A stretch of 64,000 nucleotides of DNA from Azadirachta indica (Eukaryota > Streptophyta > Magnoliopsida > Sapindales > Meliaceae): contig CM040446.1 of assembly GCA_022749755.1 (NCBI GenBank), positions 4,270,966 to 4,334,965 on the forward strand. The letters run 5' to 3'. Of the stretch, positions 1 to 13,252 are shown piece after piece (position 1 is the stretch's first letter; each line of letters begins with the position of its first letter). Below the pieces are notes generated by a model. It was not told the origin of the DNA and made no database searches. It was given only the letters and a program-made list of their open reading frames with translations. The position numbers and the translations under genes were made by a program.

Positions 1-2011
1 ACTTGTGGAAAATGCTGACCTGGGACTTGACGGAAAGCTGGGGACTAAAGCTAAGGAATCAGAATCTTTGAGAGAGTCTCAAGCTACTGAAACTACTATG
101 GTGAATGGTAACATTTCATTGGAAGATGAGAGAGTCAAAGTTAAAGGTAAGAAGAAAAAGAAGGATGGTTCTGTTTCTAAAAGTTCATGTGATGGGGATT
201 CAAAGGAGATTGATGAACAGAAACCAGGTAAAAATGAGTCTAAAAATGATGCTATTAAGGCATCTGACAAAGATGCAACTGACAAGGAGAAGAAAGGTTC
301 CAAGAAAAGAAAAAGATCAACTTCTGAAGTAAACAACTCTGAGCCTATTGACAACAAAGAGGTTGATGAATCCAAACGTAGGAAGACAGAAGGTTCAGAT
401 AAACTGAATGGAAGTGGTCAAGTTACAGAGGTGATTGGATCTGTGGGAACTAATGGACATACAGAGAAGGAAATTAAAGGTGAAAGCGACCAAGTCAATA
501 TTGTGAAAAATGGAGAGAAATCTGCCCTGAATAAATCTGCAAAAAAGCAAGGGAATGTTTCGGCTGGGGTATGCATCTAAACACTACTTGTACAAACTGT
601 GTGAATGTAGCATGTTAAATCATCTTTTTATTTTTAGAAATTAAATGCCTAATATTCTTGAAGTTTCAACAGTTTCAAATCATTTTCTAGAGTTATTATC
701 TCACAGTATCTGTCATATCATATGCATGTTACGTGATATATGGTTTGTTTTCAAATTGTTATAGATATGAACCAATCTTGTAAACTACTAATTTATTCAA
801 CATATTGTTAACTGTATTTTAAGAGTATTGGAGAACCATGTTTTGTACTTGTTCTGTCAAACGTGCTTAGATTGATTTTAGTGGTTATCTTTTGAGTCCG
901 CCCAAGTGCTTCAAGTTGTTGATGTAATTATATGAACTGTTAAACCACTAAAATATGTGGGAGTTCTCATATAGAAAATGGGCTTCCATTGATGCGCCAG
1001 CTATGAGTTGCTTTACATTTGTTCTGAGGGCTATCAAAAGTTCAAAACTCATAGATATCTGTGGCGACATTAAAATTGTTAATGGAGGAAATCTTAGGCG
1101 CACTTCTTGCAAGAGAGGTGGAGGGGTTTATGTAGAGTGCTTTTGGCTGTAATTAGGACTGACAGAATCTGGATTTTGATGTAAAATTAGGTATCTTGAA
1201 GTTAATTTTATGTGCTGCATAGAGAATTTAGAGAAGAAAGAAATTAAGTGAGCTAAGAGAAGGGAGAGTGAGGTAGAGAGAAATATATTTTATATTACTT
1301 GAGATACTTTGATCATAATTTTGGTGTGCCACCTTTCTATTTTGGCTTTGTTCAATGTTCTACTTGCTTGCTCTCTTGAAATCTCCATTGACTTTGCCAT
1401 GCAGTTTTAGTTAATCTTACATGCACAAATAACTGTGATTTATTTTTGGTAATAAGAATTATGTCTGCAGTACAACGTTAATGTTTATCTGACTCATATT
1501 GATTGATACTATTATTGCAGCCGACAACAGCTAAAGCATTTCAGAGGGTAAAAGTTGAAGAGGTGGTATTTATTGATGAGAGGCTTAAAGACAATTCGTA
1601 TTGGGCAAAGGTTTGTAAATGCTGTGTTTGTTGTTCTTAATCTTTTTTGGATCCTTTATCTTAACTTTTTGAATCACTATATAATTCCTACTTCTAAAAT
1701 TTTTGTACAGGATGGCGCAGAGATTGGTTATGGTGCAAAAGCACAAGAAGTTCTTGGGCAAGTTAGAGGAAGGTATATTTTTGTTCATAAGCTTACATAT
1801 TTTAGAGGAAGGTGCACAATTATCTGGTCATTTGCCTTTTGTGAATACTTCCCATTGTCAACCTGGAGCTTAATCTCTCTCTCTTTCTCACACACACACA
1901 CACAGGGATTTTCGGCATGAAAAGACCAAGAAGAAGCGTGGGAGCTACAGGGGAGGGCAGATTGGTCTTCAGTCGCACTCTATAAAGTTCAATTATTCCG
2001 ATGAGGAATGA
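1..2011 (+). CDS. Nucleolar SRP40/Nopp140-like protein, C-terminal part (5' end outside window)
   Basis: Exons read as <1-568, 1521-1610, 1711-1772 and 1906-2011, all with GT-AG junctions; the frame is open from the first bases, so the start lies upstream. About 274 residues are visible. The first 190 or so are low-complexity and charged, with lysine runs (GKKKKK, KKRKRS) and many Ser, Glu and Asp, typical of an acidic/basic nucleolar phosphoprotein. The last 85 or so residues form the SRP40 C-terminal domain: a block reading FQRVKVEEVVFIDERLKDNSYW, then YGAKAQEVLGQVRG, then FRHEKTKKKRGSYRGG, ending in NYSDEE and a stop. In yeast SRP40 and animal Nopp140 this tail belongs to a chaperone of nucleolar ribonucleoprotein assembly; the plant role is inferred from that. 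A 66-residue open frame inside intron 1 (955-1152) is not part of the gene. The 3' UTR may hold one more intron, since a GCAG/GTATGC donor-like site follows at about 2034. Confidence 0.9.
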
Positions 2012-5000
2012 CCTAGGACATTTTTGTGTGGCAGGTATGCTTTTAGGCTGTCTGCATTGTTATCGAGTAAGAAGTATGTAAACTAGGACAATCATTTTTG
2101 CCGGATGAACTTATCTTATCAAATTTTGGGGCAGCATGATTCTTGCCAAATTGTTTTACACTATAAAACTATTCCATGCCTAATTGTTATATGCTTTGAA
2201 TCAGACTTCTGTTCTAGTTTTTGGTAATTGTTTAAAATTGCCATAAACATCGGTGCTTTGTTTATTGGGTGAGATGCTAATTGATTAATTGGTATGGCGT
2301 CATATCCGGAAACATGCCATGCTACCCACCACATGAATGGGTCCATTGGTGAAATTTAAAATAATAGAAGATAAATAATTATTAATAATACTGAAAATAC
2401 AAATGCTATAGATGCATAGATATATCTGTTTATACAGATAAGTTTAGATACAAACACAGGCATGCCTCGTGCTTCCTCTGGCTTTGAAGATGGCTTTGCA
2501 TGCATCAATTAAAGGCAATATTTGAAGAGAGAAACATTTCTGTGATCTTCCCCATGATTTATTTAGATATATGTTTCTTTACATGTACAAATGCAAGCCC
2601 TAGATGTTATATTTTCCATGCGTATTTGACACGGTGTGCTTGGATAACTACAAATTGACCACTACTAATTGTAAAGTGGATTGCAATTTGGAAAAGCCGC
2701 CACCACCACTGTCACCCACTAGTAGTACCCTACTTGTTCTCTTTTATCCTTTCCCGTGTGAGGGAAGAAAATGAAATATGTTAGTGATGTTTCGTACCTT
2801 TTGGAAGTATAGCTGAAATCGTGTTTTCTACGCACTAATTTTTAGGTCTAGCAGTGTGGAGAAAAAGTGCCTTTGATTTGATTTCTTGAGTGGGGGGTAC
2901 TGTTTCCTGTTTCCTAGTATTTGTTATGTAATTTAATAACAAACATTTATTTATAACGCCAAAGCAACAAACAGCAGACTCAAAACAACAGTCATTAGTC
3001 TGCATGCATCAGCACAAACAATTGTCTTAAATACTCAAACATTACACTCCATTAATCAAGCTACCCTCATAAAATAAATTTATTTACATATACTTTTAAT
3101 AAGATTCGATAAATCTTGCATCATCTGTTACTAAACTAATAGTAATAGTGAGTTTTTTAAGCGATAGTTTAATTGATTTGAGACACGATAAAAATTGGAG
3201 AATAAAATTTTAATGTTTTATGAGTAAGATTTTTTATTTATATCTAAAATTAAAAAAAAAAGAAAAAGAAAAAGAAAAAGAAAATAGTGCTAGTGGGAAG
3301 TTGAATTATATAAAAATTAAATTATGGGATATATACAAACAAATAAATGGAAGTTGAGGATTGCCAATTTTTTCCATGCGGCTGCAACACGTTGCACGGA
3401 TAACTATGAATGGTCTTGACCCATTTATCGTTTAATATAGTTGACTCTTATTTAATTTCTTTTACTTTAAAATAAATTATACATTAAAAGAAAAAAAAAA
3501 TGGAAAAGAGTTCTTCGGAGAAAAAAGTTTGTTTTATTTTATGGTGACTTCTCTTCTCCTCTCGTTATGGATAAAATTTTGATTTAAAGTTGAGTTTTTG
3601 CTGACTTGACTTGTTTAAAGGATGGAATTTTAAGTGCATGATTGACAAGTTGCATTAATCTGTATTAAAATTTAATAGACTATATTGAATTGTAGTATTT
3701 GTCATTACATTAAATAAATTTTAATAATTTTATATTTAATGTGTGACTGTATCAAAAAATATTAATTATATTAAATTTATTTTTTACTAATTAATTATGT
3801 ATTATCATTTTCAATTCAGAATCAAATAATTAACAGTATACATGTTGATAACTAAAAAATTATTATTTTTAAAAAATATTTTTTAAGAAAATGAAGAAAG
3901 AAATAGTACAGTAAATTTAGGGAGTTAAGATTATATTATTTTTAATTTTTATATAATTCAGTGCCTTTAACTTTTTGTACCAAATATTACATTAAAAAAC
4001 TTTTTATCCTGTATAATAAAATAATAAAGTCCAATACAATGTGCAAACACGCTCTAAGGTCATATATTCAGCCTTGTACTTCTTTTTATGGTCGCATTTG
4101 CAATGGTTGAGAGATGAAAAAGGTTTAGATAAGTTTTAAAATTTAAATATTAGTAAATAAATTAATAAAATAAAAATATTATTAAAAAATTTAAAAATTA
4201 ATTTATTAATACTTTGGGTTATTTAGATATAAGATAAAATTTTTAATTTAATAAAGTCAATATGTTTAGAATGTTTGAAGACATAAGTTAAATAATAAAC
4301 CATCAGTTTTAAATATTTGAATAATTTGATTCAAATTTCAAAATGAAAACGAGAAGAATATGTAACCTCATATTTTTATATATATGTTTATACTCATTTA
4401 TAAACTATTAAATTTATATATTTTTAACGGCTGAGATTAAATTTAACATGTGTATTAAATATCTATCACTAAATAAAAAAGTAACGTACCATAAGCGTAA
4501 TAAAATAAAAAAAGTATATTTAATTTTTTGATAAAGTTTTATTAGAAAATTTATGTTCAATAGCTATATAATTTACGTTAAAAATACTAAATTGTAAATA
4601 TTACTTAAAAAAAAATTGGTGTTATAATATTAAGCATATGAATTTTGTTTCAAAAATTGAGTGAAAGCTAATATTACAAAACATATATTTCTGAGTTCAT
4701 AAAAAGAGGCAAATTAATGCATTAAGAAATTATAAATTAAGAAAAATACATAATCATATAACTTGTAAGTCATTACTATGGATGGTTAATTAAACAAAAT
4801 ATACTCTCAATAAATTAATTTAATAATAAGCTTACAATAAGAAAAGTTTGGGGAAGTTATAAACTTAGGATGCATTACTTATTTTGTTAATTTAATAAAA
4901 AAAATTACATTAGGATAATTTTATGAACTGTTTAATACTCATATTATGGAAAAAAAATAGGTCATTTTACAATTTTTCAATTTTTGAAAGAAAATACTAA

Positions 5001-5300
5001 CACAATTTAAGAATTTTTCATTTCAATCAAATGAAAAAAAGAAAAGAAAGGTGAGAAAGAGAAGTAGGAAAAAAATAAAAAAATAAAATAAAAATAAGTG
5101 AAAAAAAATATTAATTAATTATATAAAATAAAATAAAATCTTGACCATAATTTCATTGATAACGCATGCGAATAAATATTTAAAGGTTAAAAAATAAAAA
5201 AACACTAATATAATAAAAGAAAATGATTAACAATTTCATATATATATATATTATTTATATATATTTATATATTTTTAATAATTAAAATTAAAATATAATA
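2012..5300. other. Intergenic, AT-rich, no gene seen
   Basis: The 3' flank of the SRP40-like gene grades into very AT-rich DNA with many short A and T runs. I see no reading frame with protein-like composition on either strand. At 4150-4290 there is a stretch similar to 8100-8330 and to part of the large intron at 23340-23480 (shared blocks such as TTATTTAGATATAAG and CTAAATAATTTTATT), so it probably contains a degraded dispersed repeat. A partial relative of the palindromic element at 5301-5534 lies near 4384-4425 (ATAAACTATTAAATTTATAT). Confidence 0.6.
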
Positions 5301-5534
5301 CATATAATTAAGTGTTATTTTATACAAAATTTTATATCAATTATAAATTATTGGATATAAATATATTTAATAGTTAAGATTACGTATGATTATATATTTA
5401 ATTTATAATTAATATATTTATAATTAATGTATATATTAAATATAATTTTAATTACTAAATAGATTTATATTTAATAGTTTATAATTAATATAAAATTTTT
5501 TGTAAAATAAAAAGTTATATAATTAATATATAAT
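5301..5534. mobile_element. Palindromic MITE-like element
   Basis: The left arm (about 5301-5376) and the reverse complement of the right arm (about 5456-5534) align over most of their length, sharing the blocks ACAAAATTTTATAT, AATTATAAA and ATATAAAT. The two arms enclose about 80 bp of AT-only DNA. This is the structure expected of a short nonautonomous foldback/MITE. Related half-copies seem present near 4384-4425 and 61830-61865. No target-site duplication could be assigned in such AT-rich sequence. Confidence 0.5.
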
Positions 5535-5545
5535 TAATCCTTTGT

Positions 5546-5925
5546 GGGAATGTCGCAATGACGTGAAAAGAAGGGTCTCTTTCCAGGAAAGTTCACTGGA
5601 AATCGCTCGAAATCTTACGCAAATACTAAGAAAATATTAAATAGTGTTACAAGTACGAATTAATTAATTAATTAATTGAAATCTTTTCTCTTTAAACTTT
5701 TTCCACGATCGCGATGTCGTCTTTAAATTGAATCTACTGCAAGTCGTCCACTAAACTTGGGCCTCAGCTGATTTGCAGCAAGTAGTCTTCAACTGAGAAT
5801 AATCTCTTTTTCCCAGTTTCAATAAAAACGGTGCCGAATCGAATATCAACACAGAAATATTATTCTGAGTTTCGATCTGTTGCTTTGATTCTCTACTTGC
5901 TCAGTGAGGTAATTAAGTTCTCTTC
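5546..5925 (+). repeat. Leader-like segment, copy A of a diverged duplicated pair
   Basis: This less AT-rich island contains TTCCAGGAAAGTT, GATGTCGTCTTT, CTACTGCAAGTCGTC and a pyrimidine-rich end that runs into GAG/GTAATT, a donor-like site. The same landmarks in the same order recur at 8780-9186 (TTCCAGGAAGTTT, GATGTCGTCTTT, CTACTACACGTCGTC, then AAAG/GTAAGT). The composition resembles a promoter plus 5' untranslated exon, but no coding sequence follows on the + strand. It may be the abandoned 5' end of a lost gene, or a non-coding first exon. The function is unknown. Confidence 0.4.
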
Positions 5926-8779
5926 TTCTCTCACTGCATTTCAAGATTATTTATTTATTTTTCGGAATTTTAATTAGCTGAAATGTGAATTATTCTTAGA
6001 CTTAAAAGAACAATGAGAAACTTATTTCCCAATCGATTATTTCTCAGTATCATTGAACAGTTGTGAAAGAAAAGTGTGTTTATTAGAAAAAAATATAAAA
6101 AAACCTCAGTTCCAAAAAATATTTTAATTAACATTTAAAGTATTAGAATAAAAGGTTTACACTTGAACCCCTTCAAGTTTAGAAAATGAGCATTTAGACC
6201 ATCGACTTATATTTTCCTATTCAGATCACATTAATTGTGTCATTAATTCTAGTTGAATTTTTAACATATTTGGTGAGCACGATCAGCTGAATCAAATTAA
6301 ACCAACTTATGATCAATCTCATTAATTCCTCCCTTTCTGTTATACCCACCACATGGCGTTGCCTCTATATTATTGAACTTGAGAAGATTTAGGAAAAAAC
6401 ATATCAAAGATGATCTATAGAAAGAAAATAAATAAATAATAAAAATAGAAAGAAAGAAAGAAAGAGAGAGTGAAAAATTCAACCAATTTTTTAAAAGAAG
6501 AAAAATATAAAAGATATTTACAAAAGAAGAAAAAAGAACCTTTAAAAAAATAATTGATGCAATGTACGTTGTGTTATATTGTTGTGAGTATATATATATA
6601 TATATATATATATAGATTAATTCAATTATTTTATATTTTTGTGGGTATTTATAGATTAATTCAATTAATAAAAATAAGAAAAAAAAGTCTCCATTTGGTC
6701 TAAACTTCATACTTCTAGATCATATTGAATTCGAATAATAGTAAATGATAATAGTTTGATGTGATTTTTCATTTTTCATCTAAAATTTTTTAACTTAAAA
6801 AAACCCATGAAGAAAAGCATGCCTACGTAGCTTAGCTCAGCTGGGGTTGCATTATTTTCCATGAATCACGATGACTTGAACAATCTAAAGTAAAAGTCGT
6901 GGGTTCCATATTTCAACCTTTTCTTAATTACCCTTCTAGAGTCACGTGTATATAACATGGTTCCTACCTAGTAGCACCTGTCTTCAATAAACATGCTTTG
7001 CAATTTGGTTTATTAGCTGCCAAATATGTCAAAAACATTTGAATTTGGTAATTAACAAAGAGACTAATCCATAAATTAATCAAGAAATTATGAAAAGAAA
7101 AGAGAGTTTTCTTACGTATAAAAAATATTTTTCTACGTATAAAAAATATATATTACATGAAATAAATCGACCTCTATCTAATTTCAATGTGAGCCAGATT
7201 TAAATACCAAATCTCTTATAATATCTTAATGCTAACAATAAAAAGATAAGCATAATATCATTATTGTGTTTGTAATTATATATTTCGCAAATCTTTTATA
7301 TGCTTTGATAGAATAAATTTAAGTAATAATATCAAATGCTATATTGAAATATATGAATCACAATAATTTAGAATATATTTAAAATTTAGGTGTTATAACT
7401 TTCAAGTCATAATTGTCATGAGATAAAAACTTTAAATATCAACTACTAAAAAAAATATCTATGGGTTCCACAAAAAATTGATATTTTAAACCTTTTTTTT
7501 TTTTTAATTTTACTTTTAAAATTAAGTGAAAGTTAATAGAACCAATAATGTCTTTAGTAAACTATCATACATTTTTTAAATCTATTAAAAAATAATTTTT
7601 TTTGCATGATAAAAATTTTAGTCATTCTCTGTGTGATTAAGATAGCATTTGTTTTTTTTATTTGAAATTTGGAGGTGATTAAAATTTAAATTTTAACTAA
7701 AGTTTGAATATAAATAATGTGATTGTTTATTTTTTCAGTGTTTATATATGTGTAAAATTGTTTGCTTTTACAAAACCATAAGATTTCATAACTAAGATTG
7801 TGACATATATACCTTTTAAAAATATGTAATACTTAAATCATAAAAAAAAATTATTATGTTAATAAAATAGTTGATAAAAGACAAATTTCTAATAAATATT
7901 TACATTATTTTTCAGTATGATATACGAAACTTTTTTTTTTTACTTAATCTCGTGAGTAAAGAAAAATTATGATATTAATCATTTGAACAACATGAAAAAC
8001 AATGAAAAATTAAATAAAAAAAGATAAATTATAACATAACATTGTTCCGAGTAGTACACATATAAAAAGACAATAAAAAAACAAAAGAATTGGATAAGGT
8101 TTAAAAATTTAGTAAATAAATTAGAAAAATAAGGGTATTATTTCTAAGAAATATAATGATAAAATTATTTAGACATTTGATTATTTAAATATAAGTTAAA
8201 GTTCATAAATTAATCATATTTAAATATTTTTTTGTAAATTTTATTAGGTATGCATTAAAAAATTAATTTTTAAATATCTAAATAATTTTATTAAGATGTA
8301 AGTCAACATAATAAAGAAATAGAGCCCAAGTAATCTTTCTCTATTCTAAATTTTGAACTTATAAATAATTTGAATATAAGGATACACAACTAAGAAAAGT
8401 AAAAAACCTAGATAAGTTGAAATACTTCTTTTTTTTTTTTTTTTTTTCAATCATACTAGCATATATAAGCATTGTTTATATTGTCTGACAAAATTTTATT
8501 GCAATCAGATGTTGTTTATGACATATTTTATTTCACTTCCGTAAAAGTATGAGACAATATGAGTATGAAACAATACTAGCACATCAATTTAAACTGACAA
8601 CTGGAGCAGTTAAACTTAAAATACGTTTTAGTTACTCTAATCTATACTAATTATCCGAAATCATAAACATAATTAAGCTTATCATATATGTGTGAGTGTG
8701 TATTGCATTTATGTTATGTAGGTGTGGTATATAAATGTATTTGGTTATATATAGGTATAGAAATAGACTATATAGTTAA
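5926..8779. other. Intergenic, AT-rich, microsatellites, no gene seen
   Basis: It contains a TA microsatellite at 6589-6614, poly-T at 8412-8447, a duplicated TACGTATAAAAAATAT at about 7114-7150, and part of the dispersed AT-rich repeat (8100-8330). At 6815-6925 there is a tRNA-like patch (TAGCTCAGCTGGGGTTGC, then GTCGTGGGTTCC about 75 bases later) that does not fold as a proper tRNA and may be a SINE head or chance. The open frame on the minus strand at 6297-6710 is low-complexity and not believable as a gene. Confidence 0.6.
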
Positions 8780-9186
8780 ATTGTCGTGATCGTTGGTTTG
8801 CTTCCAGGAAGTTTACAAAAACACTTAAATAATACTCGTCAGAACATTACTTTGAGTGCCTAACAATTAATATCGATTCAGATATCCACTCCTGATGTCG
8901 TCTTTCCATCTACTACACGTCGTCTACTGCTACCACAGCTAGCTTTTGTCTGTAAGGTACTGCTTCCGAAAGTATCTCTATCTTCTTCTTCTTCTTCTTC
9001 TTCTTCTTCTTCTTCTTTTCCCTTGTCACCTTCAAAAGTAGTATGAAGCTATCTTTTCTTTTTAATTTTTCAGTATAATTTGTAAAGTGAATTTGGAATC
9101 GATTCACAACGAAATCCTACAATTTTTCTTCTCAGAGCTTCTCCTCTCCAGTACTCCTTTACTTTATCAATAAAAGGTAAGTTCTT
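8780..9186 (+). repeat. Leader-like segment, copy B of a diverged duplicated pair
   Basis: Partner of 5546-5925. Shared ordered landmarks are TTCCAGGAA, GATGTCGTCTTT, the CTACTNCANGTCGTC block and a pyrimidine-rich 3' part that ends at a donor-like AAAG/GTAAGT. It additionally carries a CTT microsatellite at about 8981-9018. No protein frame follows downstream on the + strand. It may be a non-coding first exon or the remnant of a gene promoter. Confidence 0.4.
8981..9018. repeat. (CTT)n microsatellite
   Basis: About 12 uninterrupted CTT units inside leader-like copy B. On the minus strand this generates a poly-lysine frame that should not be read as a gene. Confidence 0.95.
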
Positions 9187-10927
9187 TGCATTTAACACTA
9201 CTTGTTTTATGAAAAGCAATTAATTCTATTCTGTTTTGAGTTCTTCTTGAATGAGTTCTTTCCGATTATATAACGATAAAGAAAGAATAAAGGTAGATGT
9301 GCTTTAAAATATTTTCACATTTTTAAGATTTTATATGAGATATGAAAAATATAAATACAATAAGTAATTATAAGTTCATTTTGATGTATATGACCACAAT
9401 AATTCAGTCAAATAATTATAAAGCTAGGTGGCTAGTATTAATTATATTACATTTTTATTAGAAATTGAATTTATGATCTTATGAATTTTTGTCCTTTAAT
9501 TGTTTGAATAGATAAATTAGGGTTTTGAGACAAAGTGGTGATTGAATAAATTAAACTTCTCTAGCTTTTTCCATACCAATTCCACTTTGGAGTGTGAAAT
9601 GGGCAAAGGGAAAAGCTATGATTTTCCTTTATTCACCGAGTTAGCAAATCTTTTCTTCAACTTATGTTATTGGCAATTAGATTCTAACAACCAACGCGTG
9701 TCAATAGAAGTATGGCTTAATTAAATTTGTTTAAGTAGGAAATATTATAGAATTGAATTTGGACTAATCAACTTTTAAGATATCCTCGTACACATATTAG
9801 CAAGATTCGATTTGCCCACAATTAATAACCATAGTTTTTATTTTTTACTGCCGACCTTACACTAAGAGCATTAAAAATTTGACTATTATTCGACTCAACA
9901 TATCAAATTATACTCGTACACATGTTTCAGTTGATTTGATCTCTTACTTTAAAATAATTTACAACAATTTTAAAGATAATTTTTTTTAAATGGTTAGAGA
10001 TAAGAATTCAAATCATTTTAATTTGTTTACCTATTCTTTTACCTATCATAGAGGTCATGTCTCAAAATCGAATGGCAAACAAATTAAGTGGCGCTCATAA
10101 CTGCTTCAGCCAATTCTCGAAAACTTTAAAAGATAAATTTCTTTAAACATACAGTGCATATGTATAATAATATAACTTAAAAAGTAGAATATTTTAAATG
10201 CATATTAATGTATCATAACTAAAAAATTTATATATGATGAAAATAGTTTTTCTTTTTTCTTTTTTTTAAGAAAAGAAAAATTTATTCAATACCCCTAATA
10301 AACTTAGGGATGAAACTCAACTTTATAATTGTTGTGAAATAAAATCATTAGATATAAAGAATTATAGTTTAAAGAATTTATTAGATATTTTACTTACTTT
10401 TGTTTTTAAAATTAAGCTAAGCATAGTACCATAAACAATCTTAAATGGGATGAGTAGTTGAGACCTTATATCAGAATTTTTTGAAAATTTTAACTTAAAC
10501 GAACTATTATTTTTTAATATGATATATATATATATATATTTATTAATTGACTATTAAATTAGCATTTAATAATTTCTTCATGACTTGTCGATCAAGTCAC
10601 ATTGATAATACTAATTTCTACATGAATAATTGATTTTTTTATAATTTTTTTAGAAAAAAGAGTCAATAATTTGACAACTAGAAAGGTGACAATTGATATG
10701 GCATTATCATAACACTTTAATAATTCTTGTAACTTTGATCATTAGTTCATGTACAGATTAGTATTCATGGGGTCATGCTTTTGCATAAAGGCTAAGCATT
10801 CTATTACAATGATATGGGACCAAATTAATTTGGTAATATCTTTGTATGCTCTTTCAATTTTGAATGAATGAGTGCAAAAATTGGCCCATACCCTCCAGCT
10901 GTCTAACTAAATAATTTATTCTGACTA

Positions 10928-10973
<46 letters not shown>

Positions 10974-11390
10974 TATTATTATTATTATTTTATGCATGCA
11001 CATATATATTACAATACTAATTCTTTTCAAATATTATGTAAACAAAAATTAAATCCATCTACCATTATAATCTATAATATAATTTAAAAAGATCTTATAA
11101 ATTGAACGCTTTTCTTTTAATTGAGTGTAAACAAAAGTTATATACGACACAATTGAATAATATTTAAGTAATAATATTGGCTTTCGAAGGTTGACTAAAG
11201 TGATTATGGGCGCCACTTAATTTATCATTATTATGTTCCTATACTTTTATATTTTTTAAATAAAGATATAATTTTTATATTAACATCAAACAGGTTCCTT
11301 GTCCCGTTTACATAATTCAAATGTGCTTCTTATGTTTCGTACTTAACTATTATGATATTTTGACGGAAAAAATATATCATTATTATGTAT
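9187..11390. other. Intergenic, AT-rich, no gene seen
   Basis: No supportable coding region. A 60-residue frame at 9542-9724 starts on a poor context and lacks recognisable features. A long ATT microsatellite occupies 10928-10989. The rest is AT-rich low-complexity DNA. Confidence 0.6.
10928..10989. repeat. (ATT)n microsatellite
   Basis: About 20 ATT units with a single phase break near 10970. This is the longest simple repeat in the window and a likely length-polymorphic marker. Confidence 0.95.
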
Positions 11391-12127
11391 GTATATATTA
11401 CATTTTATGAAGAACTGAAAAAAATTATATAAAATATTGAGCAATAACATAATAATATTGTATAAATAAAATTTATAGATATATAATGTTGTAATAATCG
11501 ATCCTACTATTATTATGTGCCTTTCTTATTCCCTAAGTGTTCAAATATTGACTATTCTTGGGTCAATATTTTATTATATTGAATGAATTTTGACAAAATA
11601 AAATCTACCAATACCTTGATATTAACTTTTAACAATTCATATTAATTTCATTTAGAGATTAAGAAAAATAATTATGTAATGATTCAATAACTCCATCAAT
11701 TTATATTCATACATGTTAGAAAATTCAAATAATTATATGACACATGTAGAAATAGTAGTAAGTAGAACACAAGTTTGATATTGAAAATCATAAATTCTAT
11801 ATAAGTAGATTACTATTTTTGTTAATTTGAGAATTTTATATCGACTTGACAATTAAATGGACATATAAGATTTTGAATCATATTTATATAGTATGACTTT
11901 ATGTTATGCATACGCTACTTTAAATCATTGGATGTCTATATATATATATATATATATATAACAATAATATATATGTATATGATATATATTTTTCCTAATT
12001 CATAGTAATAGTAGTATCGATTATTACAACATTATATATTTACAAATTCTATTTATACAATATTATTATGTTATTGCTCAATATTTTATATAATTTTTGT
12101 AGTTCTTCATAAAATGTAGCATATACT
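11391..12127. mobile_element. Long-arm foldback element (inverted repeat about 117-125 bp, loop about 485 bp)
   Basis: Bases 11401-11517 and the reverse complement of 12002-12117 match almost completely. Shared blocks include CATTTTATGAAGAACT, TATTGAGCAATAACATAA and TGTTGTAATAATCGAT, with only a handful of substitutions and one indel, so I estimate over 90 percent identity. The loop (11518-12001) has no open frame and carries a TA microsatellite at 11937-11960. The structure fits a foldback transposon or long-TIR MITE; transcription across it would give a long, nearly perfect hairpin. Flanking target duplications are not clear. Confidence 0.7.
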
Positions 12128-13252
12128 TATTAGATTTAGTAAAATTCCTTCAAAATTTAATTGAAGTGTTTTCATTAATTATAAGGAGATCATATTATCT
12201 TATTCATTAGGATTCATAATCACTTATTTATCTTATATTACGTATATAAGACCACTAATCCTAACTAGTACTCATCATGTTATTATCTAATTCTAGCAAG
12301 AGCCAAATTCTAATCACTTGGAATTTTAATTCACACAAACTTCTTCACAATATTTAGAAAAATGAAAGAAATATTATAAAACATGATGGTGATAATATAG
12401 CATCTCTCTCTAGTATAATTCACTTACACATTGTTATATTGATTTTTTTAATGTATAAATAATATAGCATCTCCACCATAACGTTTTAATTCTGCTAGAG
12501 ATTTATTTTTAAATTACTTGAATAATTATAATTAAGGAATAGTTTGAATATTTTAGTATGCTATCACTATGTAAATATAATTGAAAAAAGTTACAGTAGT
12601 GTATGTACACAAAATCTTATGTAAATTAACTAGAATTTATCTAAATTCTTAATGTATGGAACTAAATACAAGCTAGAAAACAGATTTATTACAGGTCAAC
12701 AAAGAAAGTAATAAAATGATTATTAATGTTTATCACGCGATTTTTTTTCTTTAACAAAATTAAATTTTTATCACATTATTTCATTTGATGCTCAAAACAT
12801 TTCGCCGTGAATCTCTGACTTTTTTTTAATTTTTTCTGGTCTTTGGAAATTAGCCGCTAAGCATGCTGACTATGTTAGTCAATGTTTATAACAACCAGAA
12901 ACTTTTTTTATTCTTGTCCAATAACTGCAGAGATTTTGCCAAAATGTCAAAGTAGAAGTTCACTAAACACAGACAATATCTAATCTACTCTTACTTTTGT
13001 CTCTTAGACTATAATAGCTCTAGTCAATGCTGCAGATACTTGTTTTTTTTTCAAATCTTAAAAAGAATATGTTAGTTTTGTTTTCTTTATTTTTTTTTTT
13101 CTATGTTAAAGTTTTCTCCTTTTTTTCACTTAAAATAAAATAATATTTTTCAAAAATAAATAAAAAATATTGCATATACAATTTTAACGTGTGTCTATTA
13201 TATTCATTAATAGTAAGATATACCAAAAATATATATTTAGAGTTAAAATGTG
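12128..13252. other. Intergenic, AT-rich, no gene seen
   Basis: AT-rich DNA with poly-T runs. Neither strand shows a reading frame with protein-like composition or a recognisable motif. Confidence 0.6.

Noticed and set aside
955..1152. 66-residue open frame in intron 1 of the SRP40-like gene
   Set aside because: No homology features, lies between well-supported exons on the same strand.
6297..6710. 137-residue minus-strand frame
   Set aside because: Built from TA, GAAA and AAT repeats read as Ile/Tyr/Phe/Leu runs; no protein-like organisation.
6815..6925. tRNA-like bases (TAGCTCAGCTGGGG and GTCGTGGGTTCC)
   Set aside because: The arms do not fold to a cloverleaf, there is no acceptor stem pairing, and the spacing is wrong. 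At best a decayed SINE head.
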